From Stropharia rugosoannulata (taxonomy: Eukaryota; Basidiomycota; Agaricomycetes; Agaricales; Strophariaceae), in NCBI GenBank assembly GCA_028532985.1, contig JANCIK010000012.1:124001-188000 (forward strand): 64,000 nucleotides of DNA, written 5' to 3'. Under the pieces are notes generated by a model. It was not told the origin of the DNA. It worked only from the letters and a program-made list of their open reading frames with translations, and did not search any database. Both the position numbers and the translations under genes were made by a program. Position 1 is the first letter of the stretch, and each line of letters starts with the position of its first letter. Shown in pieces: positions 35,774-46,935 of the stretch.

Positions 35774-37076
35774 CTATACACCGTATACTTTGCGCGCATT
35801 CTCTCTAGCGACTGTCATTACCTGGTCAGCTGTCCATGAGCCCTCCGTATCCACCATCCCTGCCCCGCCATTGGCGATGTTGGAGACAAACTTGGCAGTC
35901 CAGGGAATCATGGCAGTGTGGCAGATGGGCAATTTCTTCCCGCGTATTGCAGGGAGATCGTCGTACAGATTGGCAGGAACCATGTAGGGTGCGTCTGTCT
36001 CTAGCAGAATGCGTAGAGATCCTGGGTACGGGGGTAGTGCGGGCCCGGAGCCGGCTTCCGTGGGTTCGAGGGCAGGCAGCATATTGCGCACAGCCGTAGA
36101 GGTATCTATGTTCGTGGTGTATGTAATGACACCTGCCAGACATTCAACATACTTTCAATACATCATAATGTAGGCTCACCTGTGATTCCGATGTATAAAT
36201 TAGGGAAATGCTCAAGTAAGCGTCGAGCAAACTCAGGGGAGTCGGTGAAGCAGTGTATATGAATCTGTTGGGCTGATTAGCATTCTAAAATTATAGGAAT
36301 GTAATGTAGAATATTTACGGGGTGCTCTTTCGGTACCTCTGCCTTCAGTATCCGCTCGGTGTCGGCGTCGGCCTCGCGAGTATGTATTGTTAGTGGCTTG
36401 TTCAGCCGCACAGCTTGTCGGAGCTGACGCGCAAATACTTCCTGTTGGATCTCTCGCGGTGAATTATCGTAGTGGTAGTCCAGGCCCATCTCTCCCCATC
36501 CGACGCATCTAGGGTGAGTCATCGCTTCTAATCTAGTTGAACACATGGTTAATAGACTTGTGGCGATACAATCGGGACACATCACATACATGTCTTTCTC
36601 GACCTCATCATTATAGGATTTTGCATTATGGCTATGAAGCAATCGACCATCAGCACCTCAGCCACCATATGCGTTGATCGATAGAGGGACTCACGGATGC
36701 ACACCTGCAACGAATGTGTGGTATGAGTACGATCGCACGCACGCTGACACGTTAGGCAAATACACGCACCCATGACAAACCAGTACTCCATGCCTCCCCA
36801 CTTCTCCTTGTCCAGCGCTGCGTCGGCGAACTCGCGCCATGTCTTCCGCACTGGCGCCTCGCACCACACATCGACGATCGCCTCGACGTTACGCCCCGCG
36901 TACATAGCCTTCACGAAGTCGTACACATCGAGGTGTTTACCTTCCTTATATCGCCCGCGGTAGAACTCAAACGTAGATGCGACGTGTGTATGTGTGTCGA
37001 CAATTGGGAGCTCAGAAGGAGGTGCAGGGAGCAGCAGGTTTTCTTCGGTAGGAGTAGAGGACTTCTTCTTAGCCAT
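35774..37076 (-). CDS. scn1: TatD-family metal-dependent hydrolase, Scn1-like
   Basis: TatD-type metallohydrolase close to the S. pombe Cut9-interacting protein Scn1. Exon 1 starts MAKKKSSTPTEENLLL at ATG 37076, with the metal-binding IVDTHTHVAS, then NVEAIVDVWCEAPVRKTWRE and WGGMEYWFVMG. A 10-nt microexon (36695-36704) then joins to exon 3, restoring GVHPHNAKSYNDEVEKD. Exon 4 has PRCVGWGEMGLDYHYDNSPR with the metal-ligand Glu, then VFARQLRQAVRLNKPLTIHT RE. Next exons give IHIHCFTDSPEFARRLLEHF, then SLRILLETDAPYMVPANLYD with the last metal-binding Asp, and ARENARKVYGV before the stop. All expected ligands are present, so it is probably active as a phosphodiesterase or DNase. The gene symbol is by resemblance only. 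Confidence 0.88.
36695..36704 (-). other. 10-nt microexon of the TatD/Scn1 gene
   Basis: On the minus strand the exon reads GTGTGCATCC. It is preceded by GTTGCAG and followed by GTGAGTCC, both strong splice signals. The flanking introns are 65 nt (36705-36769) and 63 nt (36632-36694). Joining ...ATGG + microexon + CCATAATGC gives M-G-V-H-P-H-N-A, the family motif. Without it the frame is lost. Confidence 0.88.
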
Positions 37077-38038
37077 CGTGCGCTTGACTTGGGGTTTCTG
37101 ATGGTACACTTGCTTTTGACAGTACTCCCGGTGAGACTCTAAGATGAATGGGTATGAGGTGAGCGATGTCTTTCTGACAGTGCAAGTTCGCGACAATAGT
37201 TGTGTCCTTTTAAATAGAAAACGGGATAGCATACAAGTATCCAAGTAATTCCAAGGCGTCTGACTCTTGGGCGGCTTCCGAGGACACGGGACCGTGGTAA
37301 TTTGAGTCACCATCTTGACTCGACTCCATCTCACATTCCATCCAAATTCCATCTATCCCGGAGCCTTGTAGATACGATGGGTTAATTGCTACGAAATCAG
37401 GCTCTTCATAAAATAATATTTGACTCAGGTTGACCACAAATATATTTATTCTGCTGATCCCCGTAGACTCGCTCACCCAACGCTCACCACAAACCAACCT
37501 CACAAATTGGTCACAAACTCACTTGTCTAATAATGCAATACACGCACTTATTATCTGCATCATAGTTGTACATTAGACCGAGCTCTGTAAGTATGTACAA
37601 GGCCTTATAAATCTTAAAAGCAACTGGGGGAACGAATTGATAGTGCAAGAGCTGGTGGACGTAAGTCCATATTGAAGAGTAAAATACTTACCTCCACCAG
37701 GAGCAGGTGATATATGTAAGTTTCGTTCGAGTAGTACGAAGACTTGTCGTCCAAGCACTTCCAACAGCATTTGTAATTAGTCTCGAGAGCCAGAGGCTCC
37801 TTTGACATAGGTGGTATCATCTTGATTCTTGACTGGGCCTCGGATCTATTTATAGATGGCCGGGTCGTAAACAAAACACACCGAGACACACTGCCACACA
37901 CCACCCTAACGGCGGACTCTCTCCGTTGCTTTGTCCTCCATCGTCGTTCGCTGTCGTCCCAGGCACTCGTAGAGCCGTTACTCTCTTTCATTCCAGGGAA
38001 CTCGCAGCGCCCTCACCTCACTGCCCTCTACTACCATC
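37077..38038. other. Divergent promoter region
   Basis: Nearly 1 kb between the TatD gene (-) and the DUF7137 gene (+). The last 100 bases before ATG 38039 are C/T-rich. No gene recognised. An open frame at 37210-37503 (-) has no resemblance to a known family. Confidence 0.45.
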
Positions 38039-38739
38039 ATGTCCCAGCCCACCCCAACCCCCAATACCCAGCAACAGCAGCAGCAGCAGCAACCGCCCCA
38101 AAACTCCAGCTCGAGTAGCTTCGTCCCCATCCCACAGACGGCAGCAGCGGGTGGGATTACAATCACGAAGCCAGAACAGACTGCCACATCCTACTTCAAA
38201 ATTGCCTCGGGCGAAATAATCACCTTCGCCTGGAACTTCACCTCCGTTCTAGCAACCCCCACCAGCCTCACTGTGAGTGCCATCGCCGACAATGGGAACA
38301 GCTACCCTGTAGGGCCCACGGATGGTATCATTCCCGGGACTGCGACTGAGGTCACCTGGGATCTGTGGCAGTACAACCAGAACAACCCCGCAACGCCCCT
38401 TGCGGCCACTGGATACGTCCTGAACGTCTGGGACGACCGTGGGCCGAATGCCCCAATCAAGCCTGGGTTCATGCAGGAAAATAGCGCCCTGCGGTTTGCA
38501 ATGTACAGCCCGCAGCCCTATACGGCTCTCGCCAGCGGTAAGTGGCCTTCTCTACGGTCGTCCTGCTGCCGCGTGCCCGTTTCGTATTTGCTGACTAGTT
38601 TATCCAGGCTGGACATGTGCGACATGCTCAAACGGCGTGATGTCGTTTACCGCACACCCGGCGTTTGTCAGCATCGTTGTGACTATCTTTATCGCTTTCT
38701 TCTCAGGTATGCATCTCCTGCGAAATACGGCACGGTAGG
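38039..38739 (+). CDS. DUF7137 domain membrane-anchored protein
   Basis: Two exons. The protein starts MSQPTPTPNTQQQQQQQQ, a poly-Gln tract of eight, then a Ser-rich linker. The domain follows: GGITITKPEQTATSYFKIAS, GEIITFAWNFTSVLATPTSL, NGNSYPVGPTDGIIPGTATE, NVWDDRGPNAPIKPGFMQEN and LRFAMYSPQPYTALASG. An intron (from about 38538) separates WTCATCSNGVMS, then a hydrophobic segment FVSIVVTIFIAFFSG and a short basic tail MHLLRNTAR before TAG at 38737-38739. This is the layout of basidiomycete DUF7137 proteins, with an immunoglobulin-like domain and a C-terminal membrane helix. The function is unknown. No classical signal peptide is visible at this start. Confidence 0.75.
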
Positions 38740-39248
38740 TGGGCGGCGTTGTGTTTTATTAGAGCGGACAGAGGACTTTTTGACATCGGGTCTGGACATG
38801 ATACACTATTAGCACCATCTAGGATACCAGTCGACTGTTATGCACATGGATACTTAATCAGATGAGTAGAGTATGTAGTTGTTGTTCTTGTTGTGTGTAT
38901 TCCTGTTCATCAGAACCTTCACAGTTTGATACGCACACTTTGCTTACATACTGTAGCTCGTATGTAACATTTTTTACGAGAGACTAGTACTTGGCCGTAC
39001 TTTGCATATGTTACTTGCTTCCAAGGACTAACAGTAACACGATCGTTCACACAGCCTTTCCTAGCAGAAATGGGTTAATAAACTCATTTCTCATGAGCCT
39101 CTTTGAACGCTCAAGAATTCAGACTTCCGTATGAGAAAGGACAGTTTTTGATCACGCAAGTGTTCGATTATGGTACGCAAATATTTAGCCAATGTCTACT
39201 CGAATATTATAAATATCCAGATATTAAAGCTACCCCAGATTTACAAGT
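38740..39248. other. Convergent intergenic spacer
   Basis: AT-rich sequence between the DUF7137 gene and the lipase gene. Nothing recognised. Confidence 0.4.
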
Positions 39249-40646
39249 TCAAGTACTAGTGCAAGTAGAGGATCCCATTTCGACAATATCATATGGTCCT
39301 GCGGAACGGTCAGATACCCATGCCTTACAATCAGTTTCATGGAAGTCTCACCGTCATGGTCGTTGATGTCCCCTTCAAAGACATTGGAAACGTCTCCCGT
39401 AGAGCATCTTTTGTCCGTGTTATCATCTCCAGGACAGGTTATCCAGGATCCATCGTCTTGAATGTGTATCTCTCCCTGTGGGTGCTCGAATCCGAGGAAG
39501 CGTCCCGGGATCGTTGGAACCAAGTCCTCCCTGTATCAATTTCTTGTCAGCAGAAATCCTATCACACCCACGGAAATAATTATCAACGTACTTGTTGTTC
39601 ACATGGGTAACATTCACGTTGCTATTCACGAACGATGCGAATGCAGGATTGCCAACCTAAAGACGTTTGATTGTGCTTAGCGAGGAGTAGCCCACGGGTG
39701 CAGGAAACTTACTCGGGGCATCCCATAACCAATCATTTTGAAGTTGACATCGGAAGAGACGAATTGCGGGAGGTAGACGCTCTCGAGCAGAGCCAAGGCA
39801 GCACCTAATATTTTATGCGTCAGTGGTACATTCTTTTTGCGGTCATGGCGTAAGTGTCATGTCACCTAAAGAATGCCCTACGACAGTGACGTCTTTCAAT
39901 CCACTCTGTTGCAACGCGCCCTGTACGGCAGCGAGAACTGAGGTAGCTGTCCTGTTAGGTACATGCCTTTAATTATTTTTGTCCTTGAAACTGTGCAGAC
40001 AAACTCACTTCGCATGTTCGTCTGCAAACCCACTGTGGACTTTGATGGACGAAGAAATAGATGGGAACAGTGTCGAATTGAGATTTTCAAGTTCAAACTC
40101 TCCATCAGTAACCAAAGGCACGCTATCAGGGTGTGAGTTCTGATGGTTCTCGTGATTAGATCGTTGCTCACATCTTGCTCGGGTCAGTCCCTTGGTGAGC
40201 CACGATCACTGTCTGTGGTTCAAAATGATAAATCATACGCATTTCACTTGCAGCTAGTAGTTTACCTGGAGGGTGGGGTCGATCCCAACGTACCAGAACT
40301 GGACATCGACACCATCACCGCCAGCTGCCAGTGGCTGGAAGGTCGGATTCCCGGAGCAGCTGACTGATCGATAGAAGGAAATACAAATTTAATAATTCAT
40401 ACAATGCGCGTCGAAAAAACTAAACGCACCTCCGCAGCTTGACGCGAGGACAGTAGACGGGCTGCAGTACGCCGCTGCAGCATAGAAACTGAAAGGTCTG
40501 AATGCATCGATCTGGTCGGTAGAGAGCGTGGTGAACGACGCCGTCTGTCTCCTGAGAGGTATTGCCTCTGCTGCGTTAATGAAGAACGCTGTGCTCAGAG
40601 AACCAAGGAGGGAGATGCCCCTCGCGGAAAGTGAAATATGGACCAT
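39249..40646 (-). CDS. Secreted class 3 lipase
   Basis: An alpha/beta-hydrolase lipase of the fungal class 3 family. It starts at ATG 40646 with MVHISLSARGISLLGSLSTA FF..., a plausible signal peptide, and continues DQIDAFRPFSFYAAAAYCSP. Later exons give PTFQPLAAGGDGVDVQFWYV, the oxyanion-region IVAHQGTD, TLFPSISSSIKVHSGFADEH, VTVVGHSLG with the nucleophile Ser, LALLESVYLPQFVSSDVNFK, MIGYGMPR, VGNPAFASFVN, EDLVPTIPGRFLGFEHPQGE with the catalytic Asp, and DINDHDGPYDIVEM with the catalytic His. TGA is at 39249-39251. Triad Ser-Asp-His is complete. Cysteines in SSCGG, SWITCPGDD and TDKRCSTGD suggest disulfides. Likely hydrolyses acylglycerols outside the cell. Confidence 0.87.
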
Positions 40647-42128
40647 TATATCAAAGAGATCAAGGGAAAAATTGGCTAAATGTAAATTCAAGGCTGTCTT
40701 CTAACACCACGGGTGTAGATGAAGTATGTACAGGCCAGCCGAAGAATACGAAAGGAAGGTAGAAACGAAAGAGGAAAGAAAGAACGGCAGAAAGAAGGAA
40801 AGAAGAGGAAAAGTTATCTTTCAGCGCGCGTGGAAAGACATTTTATAGATCTGTTCCGTGTAGAGTTGGACGGATGGCTACTGAGGACATGCAAATGATT
40901 GATGTTTGGGAACTGTCAGGTCGGGAGGCAAGCTCAATTTTTTATTTTTTTTATTTTTTTTTTATTTTTTTATTTTTATTTTTTTTTATTTTAATCTTCT
41001 ATTTATAGATCGGCAACCTGGCTTCGGATCACGGGCAGTCACTAGGGACAAGCCCTTGTTACCCAATCTCTTTGCAGGAATCCGAAGGCCATAAGTTGCT
41101 GCTTTTGTAAACTTAAGTGCTTCAACAATCTATGGCAATTATAAAAAGCTCGACACTGTAATATATGATTTAAATCGTTTTCTGTTCTGTGAAACAATGG
41201 GAAAAACGTTGACGATGATCACCACAGCCAGCGGCTGACAGTTATTACTTCAGTCTTAACTCAGTCTTCTTTAATTTATTCAACGCCATTCATAAGCTCT
41301 GTACATCAGCTGGCAGGTATGTATCCTTATTATTTAAGATGGATGAAGTGCTGTGAATCAACAAATTCTCTCGTAGTTGGTTGATCTGATGAAAGGATGG
41401 TTGCCTGCACGCTATTTTAGACAACATGAACGATCTGCATCAGGCTGTGTACTGTGCACCCTTGTTAATTGTGAAATCATCATATAATCCACATGCTCTC
41501 GGAATATAAGTCTATAGGTCATCTCTTCTTCATACATGTATATAGACGGATATATATAGACGGGCAGTCAATTAACTTGGCAGGACAAATACGGTGGCGG
41601 TAGTGATCGGCATCAATGGCAATAAGCGCCCATGTAATACATACATGTACCGAGATATGGGTCAATCACAAGCCCGTTACATATACGAATCATACAGCAG
41701 AGATAGTTGGGTGGAATTAAGGTGGAATATTAGCCAACAAATTTGTTTTTTAACGCAATGCAAAAACACTGGACGTAACACAAATTCTAGTTGAATGGCC
41801 GAAAAGCGCTATGAGTACAGTATCATACGCCTTTCTTAATCAAACCATGGCGGCGCAATCAAGATCAAATATGGGGTTAATACAATCGTCTTAGGCTCTT
41901 AATACTTAAGTGTCAGAATGACACAATCAATTCAAAGAGAGAATCCCGGCGTCTTTTCTTTTATGTATTGGTATTTCTGTAATTCTTAAGCTAGAACTCC
42001 TTCGCACATAACCATCACATCGTCCCTGCCCGTCACATGATAATACCAAGCGTTTACTTAAACCGCAATCCACTACTGGAATCGTTTTCGCTCCACCGTT
42101 TCTCTCCGCGCTCTTTACAACACTTACT
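40647..42128. other. Intergenic with T-rich tract
   Basis: 1.5 kb without a recognised gene. Contains a purine-rich stretch (GAAAGGAAG repeats, 40740-40810), probably part of the lipase promoter, and the T-rich tract at 40937-40993. Confidence 0.45.
40937..40993. repeat. Low-complexity T/A tract (T5-9 A)n
   Basis: Irregular runs of five to nine T separated by single A residues over about 57 bases. A similar but shorter tract sits in an intron of the PARP-like gene at 49186-49217. Confidence 0.85.
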
Positions 42129-43090
42129 ATGATACCTGCTGATTCCCTTCTTTTTGCGCCCGCCGATTATCGACCTCCTCTATATAATAACAACGTCAAT
42201 GTTGTACCTGACACTACCTTCATGCTAACACATTATGAAAGACTTAATCACGGCCCCTTTCCCGACCATTCATATATGAAACCCACGGAAGATAGAAGGA
42301 GTTTCTCGACTGGCACATCGTACGTGGAGTACCTCAAGGTCACCAATGAGAATTGTCAGTTGCGCCGGGAGCTAGCTAGACTTCGAACAGAACTTCGGAA
42401 AAGGGAAGAGAAGGAAAATAGGGTGGTAAAAGTTTCGAAGTATATGCATTCATTTGTTTGTCCGTTCTGAAGCTCATATCATCCGATAGCTTTCCTATTG
42501 ATAACGTACCTCCCCAAGTTGTGAAAATCCCGGAGCCAACTCCTCAATATAGTCCGACGTCTACGATTTCTCCACAAGACTCTATATCTAATACCGGAGG
42601 CTCTTCGCCAGAACCTTCCTCAATGCCAACCCGAAACCAGGTACTTGTTTACCAGCCCTGCGTCCGCCCAGAACAATATCCTCAGTCAATCCTGTGGACC
42701 TTGAAAGATTGCCAAAGTGATCCGAGCCTCCAACGGGCGAGCATGGAGAAGTGCATCCGTAACGCTGACGGTACACGCATCAGCAAGAGCCAGTGGCGCA
42801 CCATCATGGACGTGACGCTGCACATCGTCAATGAAGAGCTGCGGCCACTGCAGCCCCAGATCGGGCTGGGGACGCGAAAGCACTACCACCGGTTTTTCTC
42901 TGCGCAGTGGGCCGCGGCTGTTGCCCGGCTTGAGGCGGAGGTGCCGGCCTTGGCTTTGTGCGCGGGACATTGGAAGGCCGACCTCACGCTCGCGCAGGTG
43001 CTCGATAATAGGAGGGCTGGGGAAGCTCGAACGGCTCGCCATCGCCGGCGAGCACAAGACAGGCCACACGTCAGCCAGTTGGGCCTATGA
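42129..43090 (+). CDS. Unidentified two-exon protein with a coiled-coil segment
   Basis: I do not recognise the family. Exon 1 (42129-42439) starts at ATG with MIPADSLLFAPADYRPPLYN. Near residues 73-100 it has a heptad-like charged stretch, YLKVTNENCQLRRELARLRT ELRKREEKEN, predicting a short coiled coil as in some bZIP or scaffold proteins, but the basic region before it is not evident. The intron 42440-42489 (GTATAT...GATAG) leads to exon 2: NVPPQVVKIPEPTPQYSPTS, Ser/Pro-rich linker, then ILWTLKDCQSDPSLQRASME, SQWRTIMDVTLHIVNEELRP and GTRKHYHRFFSAQWAAAVAR. The last part looks folded and helical. A regulatory or DNA-associated role is only a guess. Confidence 0.6.
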
Positions 43091-43622
43091 AATGCGACGA
43101 GCCAAATGGTTGTATCCGACTGTTATCTCCTTACTAATGCTTGACAATATCGTATATGCTCATAATACTGTTTTAGAGTGTTGCCAACCACATGCTAATG
43201 TAGTGATATATCCTCACCTAATCTTATTTTAGTTTAGCACTTCTAATATACTTAGACAAGGACCTATAATATCTCCAGTGTAATGTTACTTATATTCCCT
43301 TAATCACAATTGTCGTCTGCCACACGACATAATTTGAACGTTGTTGCATTTTATCGTGATGTGATATCTAGTCGTAACTTGGCAGGATGGTTATAGAGGA
43401 CCGTAAACTATGAACATAAAGTCAAAACAAAGATGTTATCGGTAACTGATTATTTTCAAGCACGCTGCACTTGCAAGTTGCCACTAAAATCAAACTTCAA
43501 AGTTGTGGGTCCACTGGAAGGTAAGGTGGAAGTTGGAAGGAGTCCGGACTCCGAAAGACCGGGGCCCAGTATGACTCCGATATTACGGAATCATGCGGGT
43601 TATGCAAAAAGGAGGCAAAAAT
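43091..43622. other. Intergenic, no gene recognised
   Basis: AT-rich spacer between the unidentified gene and the tRNA. Nothing else recognised. Confidence 0.4.
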
Positions 43623-43693
43623 ACACCGAAGGGGAGTCGAACCCCTGCCGCTTGCTTGGAAGGCAAGCATGATAACCGCTTCACCATCGGTGT
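43623..43693 (-). tRNA. tRNA-Gly (anticodon UCC), copy 1
   Basis: 71-nt cloverleaf on the minus strand. The acceptor stem pairs ACACCGA with TCGGTGT over seven base pairs. The anticodon arm is CTTGC, loop CTTCCAA, GCAAG, giving anticodon UCC, which reads GGA glycine codons. The T arm is AGGGGTTCGACTCCCCT. No intron. A run of five T follows the 3' end, as expected for RNA polymerase III termination. Identical to the copy at 57957-58027. Confidence 0.93.
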
Positions 43694-43815
43694 TCACATT
43701 AGGATTACTTTCCAACGTCTCATATCGGGCCGGCCACGTGGTCTTGGAGACCGGTAATTGTGTTCGCAGCGCTGAGCGGGGCTGTGATTACAGATCCTCT
43801 TTCTGAGCCGCCACC

Positions 43816-45618
43816 ATGCAGCACTTTGGCAAGGCAGCCCTGCGTGTCACTAAGAACTACACCAAAGGCTATTCAGACACCCAGGCGAAGGTCCGCGATG
43901 CCACGTCGAACGACCCATGGGGCCCATCTGGCACACAGATGAATGAAATTGCGCAGCTCACGTACAATCAGTTGAGTGGCTTGATTTTGCTAGCTCTTCC
44001 TGTGACCCCTGACATTATGTTTAAAGAAATGACTTTATCGAGATAATGGAGATGCTTGACAAGCGCCTGAATGACAAAGGAAAGAACTGGCGCCATGTAT
44101 TTAAAGTATGTGATCTTTATTTTACATAGGCATACGCATTGACGAGTGTCCCCTATCGTCTAGAGCTTGACGGTGCTCGATTACTGCCTGCATCAAGGTT
44201 CGGAGAATGTTGTTATATATTTCCGCGACAATATCTACGTCATCAAAACTCTGAAAGAATTCCAGTATATTGACGAAGACGGCAAGGACCAGGGTGCCAA
44301 TGTGCGTCAGAAAGCGAAGGACATTACCAATCTGCTTCAGGATGAGGCACGCTTGCGGGAAGAACGGCGGACGAGGGCTTCTATGCGCGATCGCATGATT
44401 AAAGGCCGTGGAGGTGACGAGGAGCCCGTTGATGAGAACGCGCTAAGACGAGGCGACATCGGACTTGTTGGCAAACGGCCGAACCGTGACGAGGACGAGC
44501 TCAGGCGGGCAATCGAGGAGAGTAAGAAGTCACTTGCCATGGAACGCCAAAACGCCGAAGATAGGGACCTGCAGGAAGCCCTCCGACTCAGCAAGCAGGA
44601 GGATGAGAAGCGGAAGCAGGATCTAGAGAGTTCGAATGCCGCTGCTTTGTTCGATGACTCGAATCAACTGTAAGCCTCATCTCCTGCAATGCATGTATGA
44701 TGCACATCTCAAACCTCGTTTTAACGATTTAGATCAGCACCCAATTCCGCTCAAAGCAACAACCCGTTCCCACTTATCGATCCCACGCCGTACGCTGTCG
44801 GGCTCCAGCCGCAGTACACTATCCAGCCGCAGTTCACTCAAATTCAGCCTCAGTTTACCGCATTTAACCCGTACCAACAACAGATTCAGGCTGAGCAAGA
44901 GGCACAGCAGGCAGAGTACCTCCGTCAACAACAGATGTTTATGCTTCAACAGCAGCAAGCGCAAGCGCAACAGCAGCAACAAGAGGAATGGATGCGCCAA
45001 CAGCAGCTAATACAAATGCAGCAGCAACAACAAGCACAACAACAGAATCTTTTCGCTCAGCAACCGATCGCCCTCCAGCCAACTGGATTTGGGTACGTAT
45101 TTCATTATCTCACTTCGTGTTGCAATAATATTCTGAAATTTACTCTCAAAGAAACAACAATCCGTTTGCCCCCGCTTCGCCTTCCTCTCTGTCACCCACT
45201 CCCAACTTCCAACAGCAGCGCCCTTCGCCTTCCTTCAATCTCACGGGAACATACGATAACCACCCCACCTCTTCGTTGTCATCGCTGTCATCTTCGCCGC
45301 AGCCGCCTTCCCAACAATCAACTCAGGGCCGGCAGTTCGCCGTCAAGACCAAAGACCAGAATGAGACGCTTGCCGCTCTCTTTGCTGATCGCGAAGGGGG
45401 CCAAGACACGTTCGGAAATACCGGCGCCTTGAGGTATATGTCACTTCCTTTTCCTTTTGAAATGTTCTTATGCTGACGTTATGCTCGCAATAACTAGATA
45501 CGGGTACACTGACGCAGGCAAGAGTGTACTGTCTCAGCAGAAGACCGGTCACAACCCATTTGCTCTTCAGCAACAGCAGCAGCAACAGAATAGCGAACGC
45601 CCCTTTTTTGATATCTAG
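43816..45618 (+). CDS. Epsin (ENTH-domain endocytic adaptor)
   Basis: Clathrin adaptor of the Ent1/Ent2 type, acting at the plasma membrane in endocytosis. ATG 43816 sits in a CCACC context. The N-terminal ENTH domain, which binds phosphoinositides, covers YSDTQAKVRDATSNDPWGPS, NDFIEIMEMLDKRLNDKGKN, SLTVLDYCLHQGSENVVIYF and IYVIKTLKEFQYIDEDGKDQ. Two ubiquitin-interacting motifs follow: DELRRAIEESKKSLAM and DLQEALRLSKQEDEKR. The rest is disordered, with a Gln-rich stretch and NPF motifs (SNNPF, NNNPF, HNPF) that bind EH-domain proteins. The last exon ends with ERPFFDI and TAG at 45616-45618; the terminal part lacks an obvious clathrin box. Six or so exons, all introns short. Confidence 0.92.
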
Positions 45619-46267
45619 ACATCGTACAATTGGTGTCAACCCGTTTCGCCGTTTCTCCCAAATTCTCCACTTAATATCTGAGCACCTATTCCACTCGCCC
45701 CTCCTCCGTCCACTCAGCTGAATCTGTACCACTCTCTTTCATTACTTCGATTTTTATTGGTATATCCCGTCGTCACAATCCTTCTAGTTTTATGCCTCCC
45801 AACTTTCAAAGCTTTGCATTACATGTGTTTCGTGTGTTGTCTATAAACTGTCCTGGCTGCTGCCTATCACGACTACATAAAGTCCATCTCGCGTCCAATG
45901 AATATACTACTTCCACTTTTCGTTTAACTCGATACCACCGAGCTCTTAGGTTTTTCTTGGTGGTGAAGTTAGTCAGGCCGCCATCGCAGACAAGTGATGG
46001 CCCGTGTTCTTTGGCCTCCTTTCGTGATCGTTACCTGTTCTTAATTGAAGTAGGTCCCGGCAACCCATTTTACACTTAATCCTCTACCGATTGTCATTCA
46101 AGAAAATGCCTCGCCCCACGTAGCTAAACAGGCCCTTTCCTTCCTAGACATAGATAGATAGTAGAATAGAATGAAACGGTCTACGGCATACTTGTGAGAA
46201 TGACGTCGGGATTTCCCCTATTCCTGACTTTATTCTTACTGCTCCCAGAACATATACATCATATCAA
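45619..46267. other. Intergenic, no gene recognised
   Basis: Epsin 3' flank and spacer. Nothing recognised. Confidence 0.4.
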
Positions 46268-46588
46268 ATGCAGCGTATCCCTAAATTCTACTTAGCTCCT
46301 TCTTTTGCCAGAGCTAGGAGCAGCGTTGTGCCCAGCGCTTCAGCGGCTGTACTACCACCTGCACCGTCGCCGGAGGCTCACCTCTCTTGCTCATCTGCCG
46401 AGACTCAACCAACAGTGGCTCCCGCAGTGAACAAAATGAATAGACCCATATATTCAAGCTGGCCTAACGCTCCCCGCCCCTCACCTAGCACAGATGTCGG
46501 TGCGCAAGACAATTTTGACGAGCCGGAGTACTCTGAAGAGAACATGAAGCATAAAGCAGGTGGACCCGGAAAGGGAAAGTCGGGCTAA
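46268..46588 (+). CDS. Small hypothetical protein
   Basis: A 106-residue frame with a true ATG (MQRIPKFYLAPSFARARSSV). The N-terminus is rich in Arg, Ala and Ser with few acidic residues, which would fit a mitochondrial presequence. The rest is Pro/Ser-rich, ends in a basic Lys/Gly tail (KHKAGGPGKGKSG) and has an acidic patch (DNFDEPEYSEEN). I recognise no domain. The composition and clean ATG-to-stop frame support a gene moderately; the absence of introns and of known relatives argues for caution. Confidence 0.4.
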   Translation: MQRIPKFYLAPSFARARSSVVPSASAAVLPPAPSPEAHLSCSSAETQPTVAPAVNKMNRPIYSSWPNAPRPSPSTDVGAQDNFDEPEYSEENMKHKAGGPGKGKSG

Positions 46589-46935
46589 TATATGTCTCAA
46601 CACTTCCAGGCGATCAAAGTTTTCGTGAGATTCAACCAATCACCTGTGGTTGGTGCAAGATTTTGGCAAGGTTGGGGAAAGGTGGATTTAAGGATTTTTA
46701 CAGCTTCGTCGACGTACAATGAATGGGAATGGTGTATAGTTGACTTACTACATGCGTACAAAATACCTGTAATATGCCTGTAGTTCAGATAAAACCTTCG
46801 TAAATTACTATGGGCAAGACAGTCAGTATATACAATAAGTAGTAATTTTTTTTACTATATGAGTAAACTTATTAATATTCTACGAATCCGTACACTGTGT
46901 TTTGCAATGAACTCAACAAGCTTACAACAGGATGA
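46589..46935. other. Intergenic, no gene recognised
   Basis: Short spacer between the small ORF and the F-box gene 3' end. Nothing recognised. Confidence 0.4.
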
